5,151 nt of DNA from Clostridiales bacterium (GCA_019422005.1 JAHZEF010000162.1:1-5151); one strand, 5' to 3'; counted from the first letter of the stretch, positions 1-5,151 are shown. Numbers and translations: made by a program. Notes: generated by a model not told the origin, from the letters alone.

Positions 1-1
1 C

Positions 2-1096
2 ACAAAAAAGCACGGCAGGCGCACGCGCGGCAACGGGATGGGCACCGTGGAAAAGACCAAAACCGGCTATAAGGCTATCCTGACCGTCGGCTGGCGTGAG
101 GTGGAAATCGATACGCCGGAGGGCAAAAAGAAAAAAATGCTCCCGGTGCGCCGTACAAAGAGCGGCTTTGCAACCAAACGTGAGGCGCTGCAGTATATTC
201 CGCAGCTGTCCGGCCGCCGGACGGATCGGAAGCCCTCCACGATCGAAGATCTGTATCAATCCTGGAGCACCAGCGCAATGCTGAACCTGTCCAAATCACA
301 GCAGACCAGTATGCGGATCGCCCACAACCGACTGAAGGACATCTGGTATATCCCGATTGCAGAGCTGCGTATCAACGATCTGCAGGCCGCGGTCGACGAG
401 CAGACGGAGACCTATTACCCGGCCAGGGACATGCGGGTTTTACTGTCCCACCTTTACAAGCGTGCCATGGCGCAGCAGGAAGTCAGCGTCAACCTGTCGG
501 AATTCATCGTCCTCCCGCCCCTGGATGAGAAAGAGCAGGTGCCGTTTAACGAGGCCGAGATCAAGGCGCTGTGGGCCGCTTACACTGGCGGGGATACCTT
601 TGTCGGATATCTGCTGCTGATGATCTACTCAGGTATGATGCCCGGCGAACTGTTTCGCGCCCGGAAGGACATGATCGACTGGGAGCAAAACCTCATCGTT
701 GGCGCCGGCCTGAAAACAAAGAAGCGGAAAAGTACGCCAATTGTGCTGGGTGATGCCGTTTTGGTAATTCTCCGGGATTTATGTACGTATTCCAAAAGCG
801 ATAAAATTCTTTGCATGAATAAATGGAGATTTTATGACGAGTATTACCTTGCATTGGAGCGATGTGGCTGCAGGCCCTTAAAGCCTTACTCCTGCCGCCA
901 CACCACCGCTACCGCATTGGCCCTGGATGGCAGCGTTCCCTCTGTGATCCAGGAGATCATGCGACACACAAAATTCGCAACCACCCAGCGATACATCCAC
1001 GTTAATACAACTCCCATGGTGGAGGCAATCAACAAAATCTCAGCCCAAAACGTCTGTCAGGAGGACGCAACCGGGAAGACTTCAGGAGCGCTGTAA
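2..1096 (+). CDS. Tyrosine recombinase / integrase of an integrative element (5' end outside window)
   Basis: Site-specific tyrosine recombinase, expected to insert and excise the element at the adjacent tRNA-Ser site. Residues are numbered from the ATG at 38. The first 60 or so are a basic Arm-type DNA-binding domain with the aromatic/Gly pattern GYKAILTVGW. A helical core-binding domain spans about 65-160 and the catalytic domain about 170-335. Visible catalytic elements are the beta-hairpin Lys (LKTKKRK, 225-231), Arg287 in PYSCRHT, His310 in MRHTKF and the nucleophile Tyr319 in QRYIHV. Two positions deviate: the usual first Arg in the SG-x-R-x-x-E motif is Met201 (SGMMPGE), and the usual His of HxxR is Tyr284. 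The frame is open to the left edge, and the 12 codons before the ATG (basic, ending RGNG) fit the family's N-terminus. The ATG at 38 also lacks a good ribosome binding site, so it is probably internal. The stop lies 56 bases from the attachment site. The family is sure; activity is not. Confidence 0.93.
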   Translation, partial: TKKHGRRTRGNGMGTVEKTKTGYKAILTVGWREVEIDTPEGKKKKMLPVRRTKSGFATKREALQYIPQLSGRRTDRKPSTIEDLYQSWSTSAMLNLSKSQQTSMRIAHNRLKDIWYIPIAELRINDLQAAVDEQTETYYPARDMRVLLSHLYKRAMAQQEVSVNLSEFIVLPPLDEKEQVPFNEAEIKALWAAYTGGDTFVGYLLLMIYSGMMPGELFRARKDMIDWEQNLIVGAGLKTKKRKSTPIVLGDAVLVILRDLCTYSKSDKILCMNKWRFYDEYYLALERCGCRPLKPYSCRHTTATALALDGSVPSVIQEIMRHTKFATTQRYIHVNTTPMVEAINKISAQNVCQEDATGKTSGAL

Positions 1097-1152
1097 ACAC
1101 CGCGTTCACACTTAAAAAGCCAGAGTACATTGATAAAGCTTGCAAAAAATAG

Positions 1153-1215
1153 CCCCTGCTAAGGGAGTAGGCGTCTAAACCGCGCGCGAGGGTTCAAATC
1201 CCTCCCACTCCGCCA
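1153..1215 (+). tRNA. 3' fragment of tRNA-Ser(GCT); attachment-site half (not a complete tRNA)
   Basis: Only the 3' part of a tRNA is present. The anticodon loop CTGCTAA has GCT at 1158-1160. A long variable arm follows, typical of tRNA-Ser. The T arm is perfect (GAGGG 1188-1192, loop TTCAAAT, CCCTC 1200-1204), then comes the 3' acceptor strand CCACTCC, discriminator G1212 and encoded CCA at 1213-1215. Upstream, only three anticodon-stem pairs form (CCC with GGG); bases 1151-1152 mismatch. There is no D arm and no 5' acceptor strand. Lying just after an integrase gene, this is best read as the displaced tRNA 3' end at an element's attachment site. It should not yield a functional tRNA. Confidence 0.85.
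1153..1215 (+). mobile_element. Candidate attachment site (att) marking the right end of an integrated element
   Basis: The region is identical in layout to the 3' portion of a tRNA-Ser gene and lies 56 bases beyond the integrase stop. Elements that integrate into tRNA genes carry a copy of the tRNA 3' end: one junction keeps a whole tRNA and the other a fragment like this. Since the fragment is on the + strand with the integrase on its 5' side, the element should extend leftwards out of the window and the DNA from about 1216 onward should be host chromosome. The left limit of the core, about 1153, is where tRNA pairing stops. The partner site is not in the window. Confidence 0.72.
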
Positions 1216-1216
1216 T

Positions 1217-1255
1217 GCCGGAGCAAGCTTGATATCGCTTGCTCCGGCTCTTTTT
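1217..1255 (+). terminator. Intrinsic terminator following the tRNA-Ser 3' end
   Basis: A perfect 12-bp stem (1217-1228 with 1237-1248) encloses an 8-base loop and is followed by TCTTTTT. It begins two bases after the CCA, as expected for the native tRNA terminator. In the integrated state it would instead end transcription coming from the integrase gene and shield the downstream degV region. Confidence 0.88.
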
Positions 1256-1425
1256 CAGGCTTCAGCGCAAAGGATTTCCGCAATTTCCAAACCGCAGCCG
1301 CGGACGGCGGAAGCGGCTTGGCCTTCCCCGGTGCGGAAGGCGGCGCGCTGCAGGCCGCGGCAGTTTTTCGGGCAGTTATGGCTGTCCGCTGCAGACCGGC
1401 AATCGGCAGAAAGGATCTTGCGCAC
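1256..1425 (+). promoter_or_regulatory. GC-rich leader upstream of the degV-family gene, with hairpins
   Basis: These 170 bases hold no recognisable gene and no convincing -35/-10 pair. Hairpin potential is clear. A 7-bp stem lies at 1321-1327/1335-1341 with a 7-base loop. It is enclosed by a 7-base inverted repeat, GCCGCGG 1297-1303 with CCGCGGC 1355-1361, which is followed by CAG and TTTTT at 1364-1368. A short CTGC/GCAG stem (1348-1351/1360-1363) directly abuts the T run. This could be an attenuator-like leader, or merely GC-rich spacer. A ribosome binding site, AAAGGA, lies at 1410-1415. Confidence 0.35.
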
Positions 1426-2292
1426 ATGAAACACATTGCAGTTGTCACCGACAGCAACAGCGGCATTACACAGGACGAAGCCCGTCAGCTGGGCGTAGCC
1501 GTTCTGCCGATGCCCTTTTTTATCAACGAAACGCTCTATTTTGAGGAAATCACCCTGTCCCAAAACGAATTTTACCGCCATCTGGAGGAGGACGCGGATA
1601 TTTCCACTTCCCAGCCCGCGCCCGGAGACGTGACCGCGCTGTGGGACCGCCTGCTCCAGGATCACGATGAGCTCGTCCACATCCCCATGTCCAGCGGGCT
1701 GAGCAGCTCCTGCCAGTCCGCAGTCATGCTGGCGGAAGGGTATCATGGCCGGGTACAGGTTGTCAACAACCAGCGGATCTCTGTCACGCAGCGCCAATCC
1801 GTGCTGGACGCCCTGCATCTGATCCGCCAGGGCAAAGATGCGGCTGAAGTCCGCCGTATTCTGGAAGAGCGCAAATTCCAGTCCAGCATCTACATCTGCC
1901 TGGAAACGCTGAAATACTTGAAAAAGGGCGGCCGTATCACCCCGGCGGCTGCCGCCATCGGCACCGTCCTGAATCTGAAGCCGGTGCTGCAGATCCAGGG
2001 GGAAAAGCTGGACGCCTATGCCAAGGTCCGCGGCAAGAAGGCCGCGCGCAGAACCATGATCGACGCCATACGCAAAGACCTGGCCAACCGTTTTTCCGCA
2101 GAGTGGGAAGACGGCAGCCTCCGCCTGGAGATTGCATACTCCGGTAATCTGGAGGAAGCCATGGACTGGAAGGCGGAGCTGGAGCGGGAGTTCCCCGGCG
2201 TGCCCTTTGATATGGCGCCGCTGTCGCTGAGCGTCGCCTGCCATATCGGCTATGGGGCGCTGGCGCTGGCCTGCTCCGTGGCAGTCCTCTGA
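1426..2292 (+). CDS. DegV family fatty-acid-binding protein (FakB-like)
   Basis: A 288-residue cytoplasmic protein, the normal full length for the DegV family. These proteins bind one fatty acid between two alpha/beta domains; the FakB members present it to the kinase FakA for phosphorylation and entry into phospholipid synthesis. Family signatures in order are TDSNSG (8-13), TSQPAPGD (61-68, ligand-pocket loop), SSGLSSS (89-95), NNQRISVTQRQ (114-124), LKKGGRI (165-171), KPVLQIQGEK (185-194) and the C-terminal HIGYGALAL (273-281). The usual HxGPG turn reads HIGYG here, with Tyr for Pro at 276. The ATG at 1426 is chosen because the conserved beta-strand IAVVTDS follows at once and AAAGGA lies 10 bases upstream. 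The frame is open further upstream but encodes nothing DegV-like. No fakA is in the window. The gene is bounded by terminators on both sides and so appears to be transcribed alone. The ligand is unknown. Confidence 0.93.
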   Translation: MKHIAVVTDSNSGITQDEARQLGVAVLPMPFFINETLYFEEITLSQNEFYRHLEEDADISTSQPAPGDVTALWDRLLQDHDELVHIPMSSGLSSSCQSAVMLAEGYHGRVQVVNNQRISVTQRQSVLDALHLIRQGKDAAEVRRILEERKFQSSIYICLETLKYLKKGGRITPAAAAIGTVLNLKPVLQIQGEKLDAYAKVRGKKAARRTMIDAIRKDLANRFSAEWEDGSLRLEIAYSGNLEEAMDWKAELEREFPGVPFDMAPLSLSVACHIGYGALALACSVAVL

Positions 2293-2302
2293 ACATACCA
2301 GC

Positions 2303-2334
2303 CGGCCGGATGGGATCCCATCCGGCCGTTTTTT
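2303..2334 (+). terminator. Strong intrinsic terminator after the degV-family gene
   Basis: A 26-base perfect palindrome (2303-2328, centred on GATC) is followed immediately by six T residues (2329-2334). It starts 10 bases after the DegV stop codon. There is no T run on the complementary side, so it acts on + strand transcription only and separates degV from the two-component operon. Confidence 0.95.
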
Positions 2335-2390
2335 GCAAAATCCATACAATCTTCACACTTCTGCAGTATCTTGTTCTGGAGGTGATCAAA
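2335..2390 (+). promoter_or_regulatory. Promoter region and ribosome binding site of the two-component operon
   Basis: The promoter of the response regulator must lie in these 56 bases, since a strong terminator precedes them. The segment is AT-richer than its surroundings. Candidate -10 hexamers are TACAAT (2345-2350, five of six consensus bases) and TATCTT (2367-2372); neither has a good -35 at 17 bases, which would suit activator dependence. The string AATCTTCACAC at 2348-2358 recurs at 4798-4808. The ribosome binding site GGAGGTGATC (2378-2387) is a ten-base match to the 16S anti-Shine-Dalgarno, with 8 bases from GGAGG to the ATG at 2391. Confidence 0.5.
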
Positions 2391-3056
2391 ATGCGCAGAA
2401 TTCTGATTGCAGAGGACGACCCGGACATCCAGGAGCTGCTCTGCGCCTATCTGCGGGACGCCGGGTATGAAACTGCCGCCGCCGGCGACGGGCTGGCCGC
2501 GCTGGATCTGTTTCACAGCGGCGGATGGGATCTGGTCCTGCTGGATCTGATGCTGCCCCGGATTGACGGGTTCGGCGTCTGTGAACTGATCCGGCGGGAA
2601 TCCCGCGTCCCGGTTATGATGCTGACCGCCCTGGACTCTGAGGAACAGCAGCTCCGCGGCTTTGACCTGGAGATCGACGACTATGTGACAAAGCCCTTTT
2701 CCATGCCGGTTCTGCTGCGTAAAATTGCGGCGGTCCTGCGGCGCTCCGCCGGAGGCGGCGCCTCCAATTGCCTGCAGTACCGGGATATCACCCTGGATCT
2801 GGACGGTTATCATGCCTTTGCCGGCGGCGTCCGGCTGGAACTGACCAGCCGGGAATTCGAACTGCTGCGGGAACTCCTGCAGAATCAGGGGCGGGTTCTG
2901 ACCCGCTCCATGCTGCTGGCCAGGCTTTGGAACTACGATTTCCTCGGCGACGAGCGGGTGGTCGACAGCCATATCAAAAATCTCCGAAAAAAGCTGAACC
3001 GCGACTACATTGAAACTGTACGGGGGGTGGGATACCGTGTGGAAAAGGATCGCTGA
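2391..3056 (+). CDS. OmpR/PhoB-family response regulator transcription factor
   Basis: A 221-residue DNA-binding response regulator, normal for the OmpR/PhoB class. The receiver domain (about 1-118) has the acidic pocket Glu8-Asp9-Asp10, phosphoacceptor Asp52 in LLDLMLP, Thr79 in MLTA and Lys101-Pro102 in YVTKPF. The winged-helix effector domain (about 125-219) shows LTSREFELL (151-159), the recognition-helix region ERVVDSHIKNLRKKL (188-202) and the closing wing VRGVGYRVE (210-218). All catalytic residues expected for phosphorylation are present. The ATG at 2391 is supported by a near-perfect Shine-Dalgarno at 2378 and by the canonical MRRILIAEDD start; the in-frame upstream extension runs back into the terminator and is not used. 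The gene overlaps the kinase gene by 20 bases, so the pair is translated together. The stimulus and regulon are unknown; a shared string upstream of this gene and of the lipoprotein gene suggests self-regulation and control of that gene. Confidence 0.95.
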   Translation: MRRILIAEDDPDIQELLCAYLRDAGYETAAAGDGLAALDLFHSGGWDLVLLDLMLPRIDGFGVCELIRRESRVPVMMLTALDSEEQQLRGFDLEIDDYVTKPFSMPVLLRKIAAVLRRSAGGGASNCLQYRDITLDLDGYHAFAGGVRLELTSREFELLRELLQNQGRVLTRSMLLARLWNYDFLGDERVVDSHIKNLRKKLNRDYIETVRGVGYRVEKDR

Positions 3057-4554
3057 GCGCTTCGGAAGCAGCCTGACCGCCCGCATCTTCCTGATCACGG
3101 CGCTCATTCTTGCGGCGGCCTGCGCCGCGACCTATGGTTTTCTGGTCTGGGCCACGCCGATTTCATACGTCTCCGTGGTCACGAACGATCTGAAAACGCA
3201 GACCCTGCAGCTGCTGAATCTGCTGCAGGATACCACCTATGAGGATTCCGCGCCTTTGTTTGAGCGTTTCATCCTCCAAACCGGCGCAATGGTGTCCGTT
3301 TACGATGAAAGCGGCGCGCCGATGGAGCTGCCCGTCTCCATTGCGGTGGAATCCACCTGCGGCTTTGAAGAAGCCTGGACGGGTACGGAAGCGGATTTCC
3401 AGGCTGCAGACGACCTCCGTTCCGACGTCGCCTTTGCCATTGCCGACGAGGCCGGCGGTTCCGGCCTTTCCGGAGTGGGCGAGGAATTTGTAGACAACCC
3501 TTTTTCCTTTGCAGGGGATCCGCAGGTATACCTGCTGGAGGTGCGCCCCAGCGTCACGGCCGTCAACCAGGCAACGCGGGCGCTGAATCAGGTGCTTCCG
3601 CTTGTGGCGCTTGTGGTTTTGAGCGTCTCCCTGCTGGGGGCAGTTTTTTATTCCCGTTATATCACCCGTCCCATTGTCCGGATCAGCGCCATTTCAAAGC
3701 AGATGGCCGAACTGGATTTCTCACAGTCATGCCGTGTGTCCCGCTCTGATGAGATCGGCGTGCTGGCCGGTAACCTCAACACGCTCTCGGCGCGTCTGAA
3801 CGCCGCGCTGGACGAACTGCAATCCGCCAACGCCGCGCTGCAGCGGGATATCGACCGTGAACGGGAACTGGAGCGCCAGCGCGCCGCCTTTTTCGCCGCC
3901 GCTTCCCATGAACTGAAAACGCCCATCACCGTGCTGAAAGGCCAGCTTTCCGGCATGCTGGCCGGTATTGACGTCTATCGGGACCGGGATAAATATCTGG
4001 CACGTTCCCTGGCCGTCGCCGGCCGCATGGAGCGGCTGGTTGCCGAGATCCTGACCGTTTCCCGGATGGAGCGCGCAGAGTTTTCACTGCGCAGCAGCCC
4101 GGTGGATCTGTCCGCCCTGCTCCGTGACCAAACGGAGCTGCTCCGCGAGCTGGCCGAGCAAAAGCGGCAGACGCTGACTGTCTGCCTCGCGCCGAAGCTC
4201 CATATCCGCGGCGACGCAGCGCTGCTGGAACGCGCTGCGGCCAATCTGCTCTCCAACGCGTCCCTGCATTCGCCGGAGGGCGCCGCGCTGTGCGTCTCCC
4301 TCGCCGCCGCCGGAACATCGGCGCTGTTAACCATCCGCAACAGCGGCGTCCGGATCCCGGAGGAATGCCTCCCCCATCTGTTTGAAGCCTTTTACCGGGC
4401 GGACGCCTCCAGAAGCCGCGAAACCGGCGGCAGCGGCCTGGGCCTCTATCTGACGCGGATGATCCTGGAGCGCCACGGTGCAGTCTGCCGCATCGAAAAT
4501 ACGCCGGACGGCGTCCTGGCCGCGGCAGAATTCCCCTGCCTTCCGCCGGATTGA
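3037..4554 (+). CDS. Membrane sensor histidine kinase (HAMP, HisKA, HATPase)
   Basis: Sensor kinase of 505 residues, partner of the preceding regulator. Numbered from the GTG: TM1 about 15-40, an extracytoplasmic acidic sensor domain about 41-185 with no recognised fold, TM2 about 186-207, HAMP about 208-260 ending in SDEIGVLAGNLNTLS, a charged coiled-coil linker about 257-283, HisKA with His291 in ASHELKTP, and the ATPase domain with N-box Asn407 (NLLSNAS), F-box LFEAFYR (448-454) and G2 box GGSGLGL (464-470). The G1 box reads NSGVRIP with Asn435 where many kinases have Asp; my recollection is that VanS/BaeS-like clostridial kinases often show this. GTG 3037 is preferred because GGGGGGTGG lies 7 bases upstream and it gives a short, typical 20-base overlap with the regulator; the ATG at 3010 has no ribosome binding site. 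No terminator is visible after the stop. The signal sensed is unknown. Confidence 0.93.
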   Translation: MWKRIAERFGSSLTARIFLITALILAAACAATYGFLVWATPISYVSVVTNDLKTQTLQLLNLLQDTTYEDSAPLFERFILQTGAMVSVYDESGAPMELPVSIAVESTCGFEEAWTGTEADFQAADDLRSDVAFAIADEAGGSGLSGVGEEFVDNPFSFAGDPQVYLLEVRPSVTAVNQATRALNQVLPLVALVVLSVSLLGAVFYSRYITRPIVRISAISKQMAELDFSQSCRVSRSDEIGVLAGNLNTLSARLNAALDELQSANAALQRDIDRERELERQRAAFFAAASHELKTPITVLKGQLSGMLAGIDVYRDRDKYLARSLAVAGRMERLVAEILTVSRMERAEFSLRSSPVDLSALLRDQTELLRELAEQKRQTLTVCLAPKLHIRGDAALLERAAANLLSNASLHSPEGAALCVSLAAAGTSALLTIRNSGVRIPEECLPHLFEAFYRADASRSRETGGSGLGLYLTRMILERHGAVCRIENTPDGVLAAAEFPCLPPD

Positions 4555-4797
4555 CAGCCGGGATTCCCTTTCCCGTACCGGCAGCACATACAGGCCATCC
4601 CCACCCTTTCAAACATGGAGGATTCCGCCGTGGTGCAAACGAGCGCTGCGGCGCTGCAGCCACCGGAACACCCCTGCCGGACGGCGCATCCAAAGCGGCG
4701 TCCGCCTCCGGCTGTCCCGGCGCTGACGACGCGCCCCGGGATCCCGCAGGGTGCCTCATGCGCCGGCGCCCCCCTGGCCGGGACGGACAGAGGCGGT
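4555..4797. other. GC-rich intergenic stretch without a recognised gene
   Basis: About 240 bases follow the kinase stop. They are GC-rich and all three + frames are largely open, which is common in such DNA. None of the translations (rich in Pro, Ala, Gly and Arg) resembles a known protein. One frame, starting at TTG 4551 in a TTGA overlap with the kinase stop and ending at TAA 4797-4799, could in principle be a coupled 82-residue peptide, but it has no ribosome binding site and no domain. A short palindrome, CGGGATCCCG, lies at 4737-4746 with no T run. No terminator for the kinase gene could be found here. Confidence 0.5.
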
Positions 4798-4884
4798 AAT
4801 CTTCACACAATTTACAACATTTCTCCAACTCCTCTCCAAATGGATGCTGTATGGTAACGTCATCCACATGAGAGGAGTTTTTTT
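4798..4884 (+). promoter_or_regulatory. Promoter/operator region and RBS of the exported-protein gene
   Basis: Composition shifts abruptly to AT-rich at about 4798. AATCTTCACAC (4798-4808) is identical to a string ahead of the response regulator. It continues into loosely similar pyrimidine-A elements at 10-base spacing: CTTCACACAA, TTTACAACAT, TTCTCCAACT and CCTCTCCAAA (4801-4840). Direct repeats at one helical turn are the usual binding pattern for OmpR/PhoB-class regulators. A possible -10, TATGGT, is at 4850-4855; no good -35 sits 17 bases upstream, consistent with activation by a bound regulator. The ribosome binding site AGAGGAG (4871-4877) is followed by seven T residues and the ATG at 4885. 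Confidence 0.5.
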
Positions 4885-5151
4885 ATGCAGCCTATCAAGT
4901 TTTTCCGGGTACTGCCCGGTACGGCGCTGGCTGCCCTTCTGCCGGGCGGCTGCGCGGAAAAGGACAAGCCGGTGGATTCAGCCGCTGAACCCCCGGAACC
5001 GGGATGCGGCGATAAGCCCAATGGGGCGGCCTATGCGCCCTATGGCCGTTCGTATGGCCCAGCCCTCCGTCGGATGGCATATGGCGGGCAGCGGATCCGG
5101 TATTTTGAGGATCGGTATCCCGGCGGCGCCGGTGATCCGGACAGCGGCGCG
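4885..5151 (+). CDS. Putative exported lipoprotein, 3' end outside window
   Basis: The first 89 codons of an open frame that runs off the right edge without a stop. The start is well supported by AGAGGAG seven bases before the ATG. The N-terminus is signal-peptide-like: basic residues within MQPIKFFR, a hydrophobic stretch to about residue 20, then LPGGC with Cys23 followed by charged AEKDKPVD. A lipidated Cys23 is plausible, but the lipobox is atypical, with Pro rather than Leu at -3. After a Pro/Glu-rich linker comes a Tyr/Gly/Arg-rich segment with AAYAPYG (about 50-56) and YGGQRIRYFEDRYPGG (about 70-85). From memory, the latter resembles a short segment seen in uncharacterised clostridial exported proteins that carry a YFED-like motif; this is not verified. 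No function is assigned. The promoter region shares a string with that of the two-component operon, so this may be a regulated cell-envelope output. Confidence 0.72.
   Translation, partial: MQPIKFFRVLPGTALAALLPGGCAEKDKPVDSAAEPPEPGCGDKPNGAAYAPYGRSYGPALRRMAYGGQRIRYFEDRYPGGAGDPDSGA

Noticed and set aside
1105..1113. TTCACACTT after the integrase as a third regulator site
   Set aside because: It matches the regulator promoter over nine bases but lacks the AAT lead, lies inside the element end, and has no gene to control; coincidence is likely.
1125..1215. A complete tRNA-Ser gene
   Set aside because: There is no 5' acceptor strand or D arm upstream; pairing stops after three base pairs of the anticodon stem, so only the 3' part is present.
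1318..1425. Upstream in-frame ATGs (1318, 1378) as the DegV start
   Set aside because: The added residues are not DegV-like and no ribosome binding site precedes them; the ATG at 1426 sits directly before the conserved first strand.
1255..2349. Long open frame of 364 codons on the - strand across degV
   Set aside because: It is antisense to a clear DegV protein, has no recognisable domain, and is typical of shadow frames in GC-rich coding DNA.
3010..3036. ATG at 3010 as the kinase start
   Set aside because: It lacks a ribosome binding site and would give a 47-base overlap; the GTG at 3037 has a G-rich ribosome binding site at the right distance.
2250..3107. Open frame of 285 codons on the - strand over the response regulator
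   Set aside because: It crosses a strong terminator and is antisense to an intact OmpR-family regulator; no homology is recognised.
3926..4867. Open frame of 313 codons on the - strand across the kinase and the following gap
   Set aside because: Its Arg/Pro/Gly-rich translation has no domain, and it is antisense to the conserved HisKA and ATPase regions.
1..5151. CRISPR arrays, insertion sequences, or toxin-antitoxin pairs
   Set aside because: No regularly spaced repeats, transposase motifs, terminal inverted repeats or paired small genes were seen on either strand.

Overview
The window looks like chromosomal DNA from a GC-rich, low-copy gut-type Firmicute, probably a clostridial lineage such as Oscillospiraceae/Ruminococcaceae. 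This rests on the style of the proteins (a clostridial-type DegV, an OmpR-family regulator paired with a VanS/BaeS-like kinase, a clostridial tyrosine integrase), on strong GGAGG-type ribosome binding sites, and on intrinsic terminators. The genus cannot be fixed from the sequence. All supported genes lie on the + strand.

Left part (1-1215): the end of an integrated element. A tyrosine-recombinase gene, open through the left edge of the window, ends at 1096. About 55 bases further on, at 1153-1215, lies the 3' part of a tRNA-Ser(GCT), from the anticodon stem through the CCA, with no 5' half. This is the usual appearance of the distal attachment site left when an element integrates into a tRNA gene. 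The element itself should lie to the left of the window, with the reconstituted tRNA at its far end. The host tRNA's own terminator follows at 1217-1255.

Middle part (1256-2334): host DNA resumes with a GC-rich, hairpin-forming leader, then a complete DegV-family fatty-acid-binding protein gene (1426-2292), closed by a very strong palindromic terminator.

Right part (2335-5151): a two-component system, with the response regulator at 2391-3056 overlapping the sensor kinase at 3037-4554. A GC-rich stretch of about 240 bases without a recognisable gene follows, then an AT-rich promoter-like segment and the start of a small exported, probably lipid-anchored protein that runs off the right edge. 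An 11-base string, AATCTTCACAC, occurs both just upstream of the response regulator and in the promoter region of the lipoprotein gene. A simple hypothesis is that the regulator controls itself and the exported protein through this site.

No wholly new system is demonstrated. The points most worth a second look are the tRNA-Ser attachment site, the integrase lacking the first catalytic arginine, and the shared candidate operator linking the two-component system to the truncated lipoprotein gene.
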